From an uncultured Peptococcaceae bacterium (GTDB taxonomy: Bacteria; Bacillota; Peptococcia; Peptococcales; Peptococcaceae): a stretch of 22,748 nt of DNA. The DNA is taken from positions 1 to 22,748 of the forward strand of contig CALJRU010000064.1 of assembly GCA_937976375.1 (NCBI GenBank), in the 5' to 3' direction. The notes under the pieces are model-generated. The model had not been told where the DNA came from. It made no database searches and was given only the letters and a program-made list of their open reading frames with translations. Positions 22,689 to 22,748 of this stretch are shown piece by piece; position 1 is the first letter of the stretch; each line of letters begins with the position of its first letter. The position numbers and the translations under genes were made by a program.

Positions 22689-22729
22689 ACCCCCTGATGT
22701 AGGAAACTAAAACTACTACATCAGGGGGT
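22689..22729 (+). promoter_or_regulatory. Hairpin that buries the ribosome-binding site of the IS gene
   Basis: A 14-bp perfect stem (22689-22702 with 22716-22729) has a 13-base loop. The 3' arm ends ATCAGGGGGT, and this GGGGG is the only good ribosome-binding site for the ATG at 22736, 7 bases away. Folding would hide it fully. Confidence 0.75.
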
Positions 22730-22735
22730 AAATTT

Positions 22736-22748
22736 ATGTCCAGACAAA
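22736..22748 (+). CDS. Start of a probable transposase gene, cut by the window edge
   Basis: Only the first four codons (MSRQ) are visible, at correct spacing from AGGGGG and 59 bases after the IS-like terminal repeat. In IS3-type elements this would be orfA. The identity rests on context alone. Confidence 0.45.

Larger units (their letters stand above)
22653..22748 (+). mobile_element. Left end of an IS3-family-like insertion sequence (continues beyond the window)
   Basis: TGAACAGGTCCAATAAAAAC followed by GGACA (22653-22677) has the TG...GGACA form of IS3-family terminal repeats. It matches 16 of 25 positions of the terminus at the other window edge without gaps. A hairpin and the start of a reading frame follow in the expected places for a first transposase gene. 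The differences show it is a different element from the left one. Target duplication cannot be checked because the right end is out of view. Confidence 0.6.

Overview
The window looks like a chromosomal segment of a mid-GC Bacillota (Firmicutes). Evidence is the strong Shine-Dalgarno sequences, sigma-A-type promoters with TTGACA boxes, many intrinsic terminators with T-tracts, an FMN riboswitch ahead of a four-gene rib operon, and PadR/YtrA-type regulators paired with small membrane proteins. I cannot place it more finely without a database search. Both window edges carry 25-bp IS3-family-like insertion sequence termini, so the segment lies between two mobile element ends.

Layout. (1) 1-54: terminus of an IS3-like element. 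(2) 85-7275, minus strand: an ammonium assimilation operon of gltB (glutamate synthase large subunit), a gltD with a large in-frame internal deletion, and an ammonium channel fused to a PII signalling domain. It is driven by a strong promoter whose transcript would begin with a perfect 41-nt palindrome. (3) 7338-9174, minus: an unrecognised 136-residue protein with its own promoter and terminator, and alanine racemase. (4) 9255-13032, plus: promoter, FMN riboswitch, two consecutive terminator hairpins, ribD-ribE-ribBA-ribH and a bidirectional terminator. (5) 13036-14869, minus: a PadR regulator, a DUF1700 protein and a DUF4097 protein. (6) 14889-16955, plus: a TetR regulator and a MATE exporter, with a perfect 23-bp palindromic operator. 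(7) 16967-19468, plus: a second PadR followed by three tandem paralogous membrane proteins (DUF1048-like N-terminal domain plus about four helices). The start regions of the first two are an exact 33-nt repeat. (8) 19480-21431, plus: a YtrA-type GntR regulator with an ABC ATPase and permease. (9) 21440-22131: a GNAT acetyltransferase. (10) 22133-22617: a small membrane-anchored extracytoplasmic protein of unknown function. (11) 22653 to the end: the left end of an IS3-like element whose first gene begins 13 bases before the window stops. Its ribosome-binding site is buried in a 14-bp hairpin.

How it fits together. The gltB-gltD-amt block would import ammonium, gate that import through its own PII domain, and assimilate nitrogen into glutamate. 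However, the gltD copy lacks the NADPH-binding part, so how electrons enter is open. The rib block makes riboflavin from GTP and ribulose 5-phosphate under FMN feedback. The right half is a run of four compact, self-regulated envelope modules (PadR, TetR, PadR, GntR), each with a regulator first and membrane proteins after it, and three of the four show clear inverted repeats at their promoters.

The observations most worth a second look are the deleted GltD, the tandem DUF1048-like trio with recycled start/overlap cassettes, the palindrome at the gltB transcription start, the Amt-PII fusion lacking the usual modified tyrosine, and the RBS-masking hairpin in the right-hand IS. I saw no tRNA, rRNA or CRISPR array.
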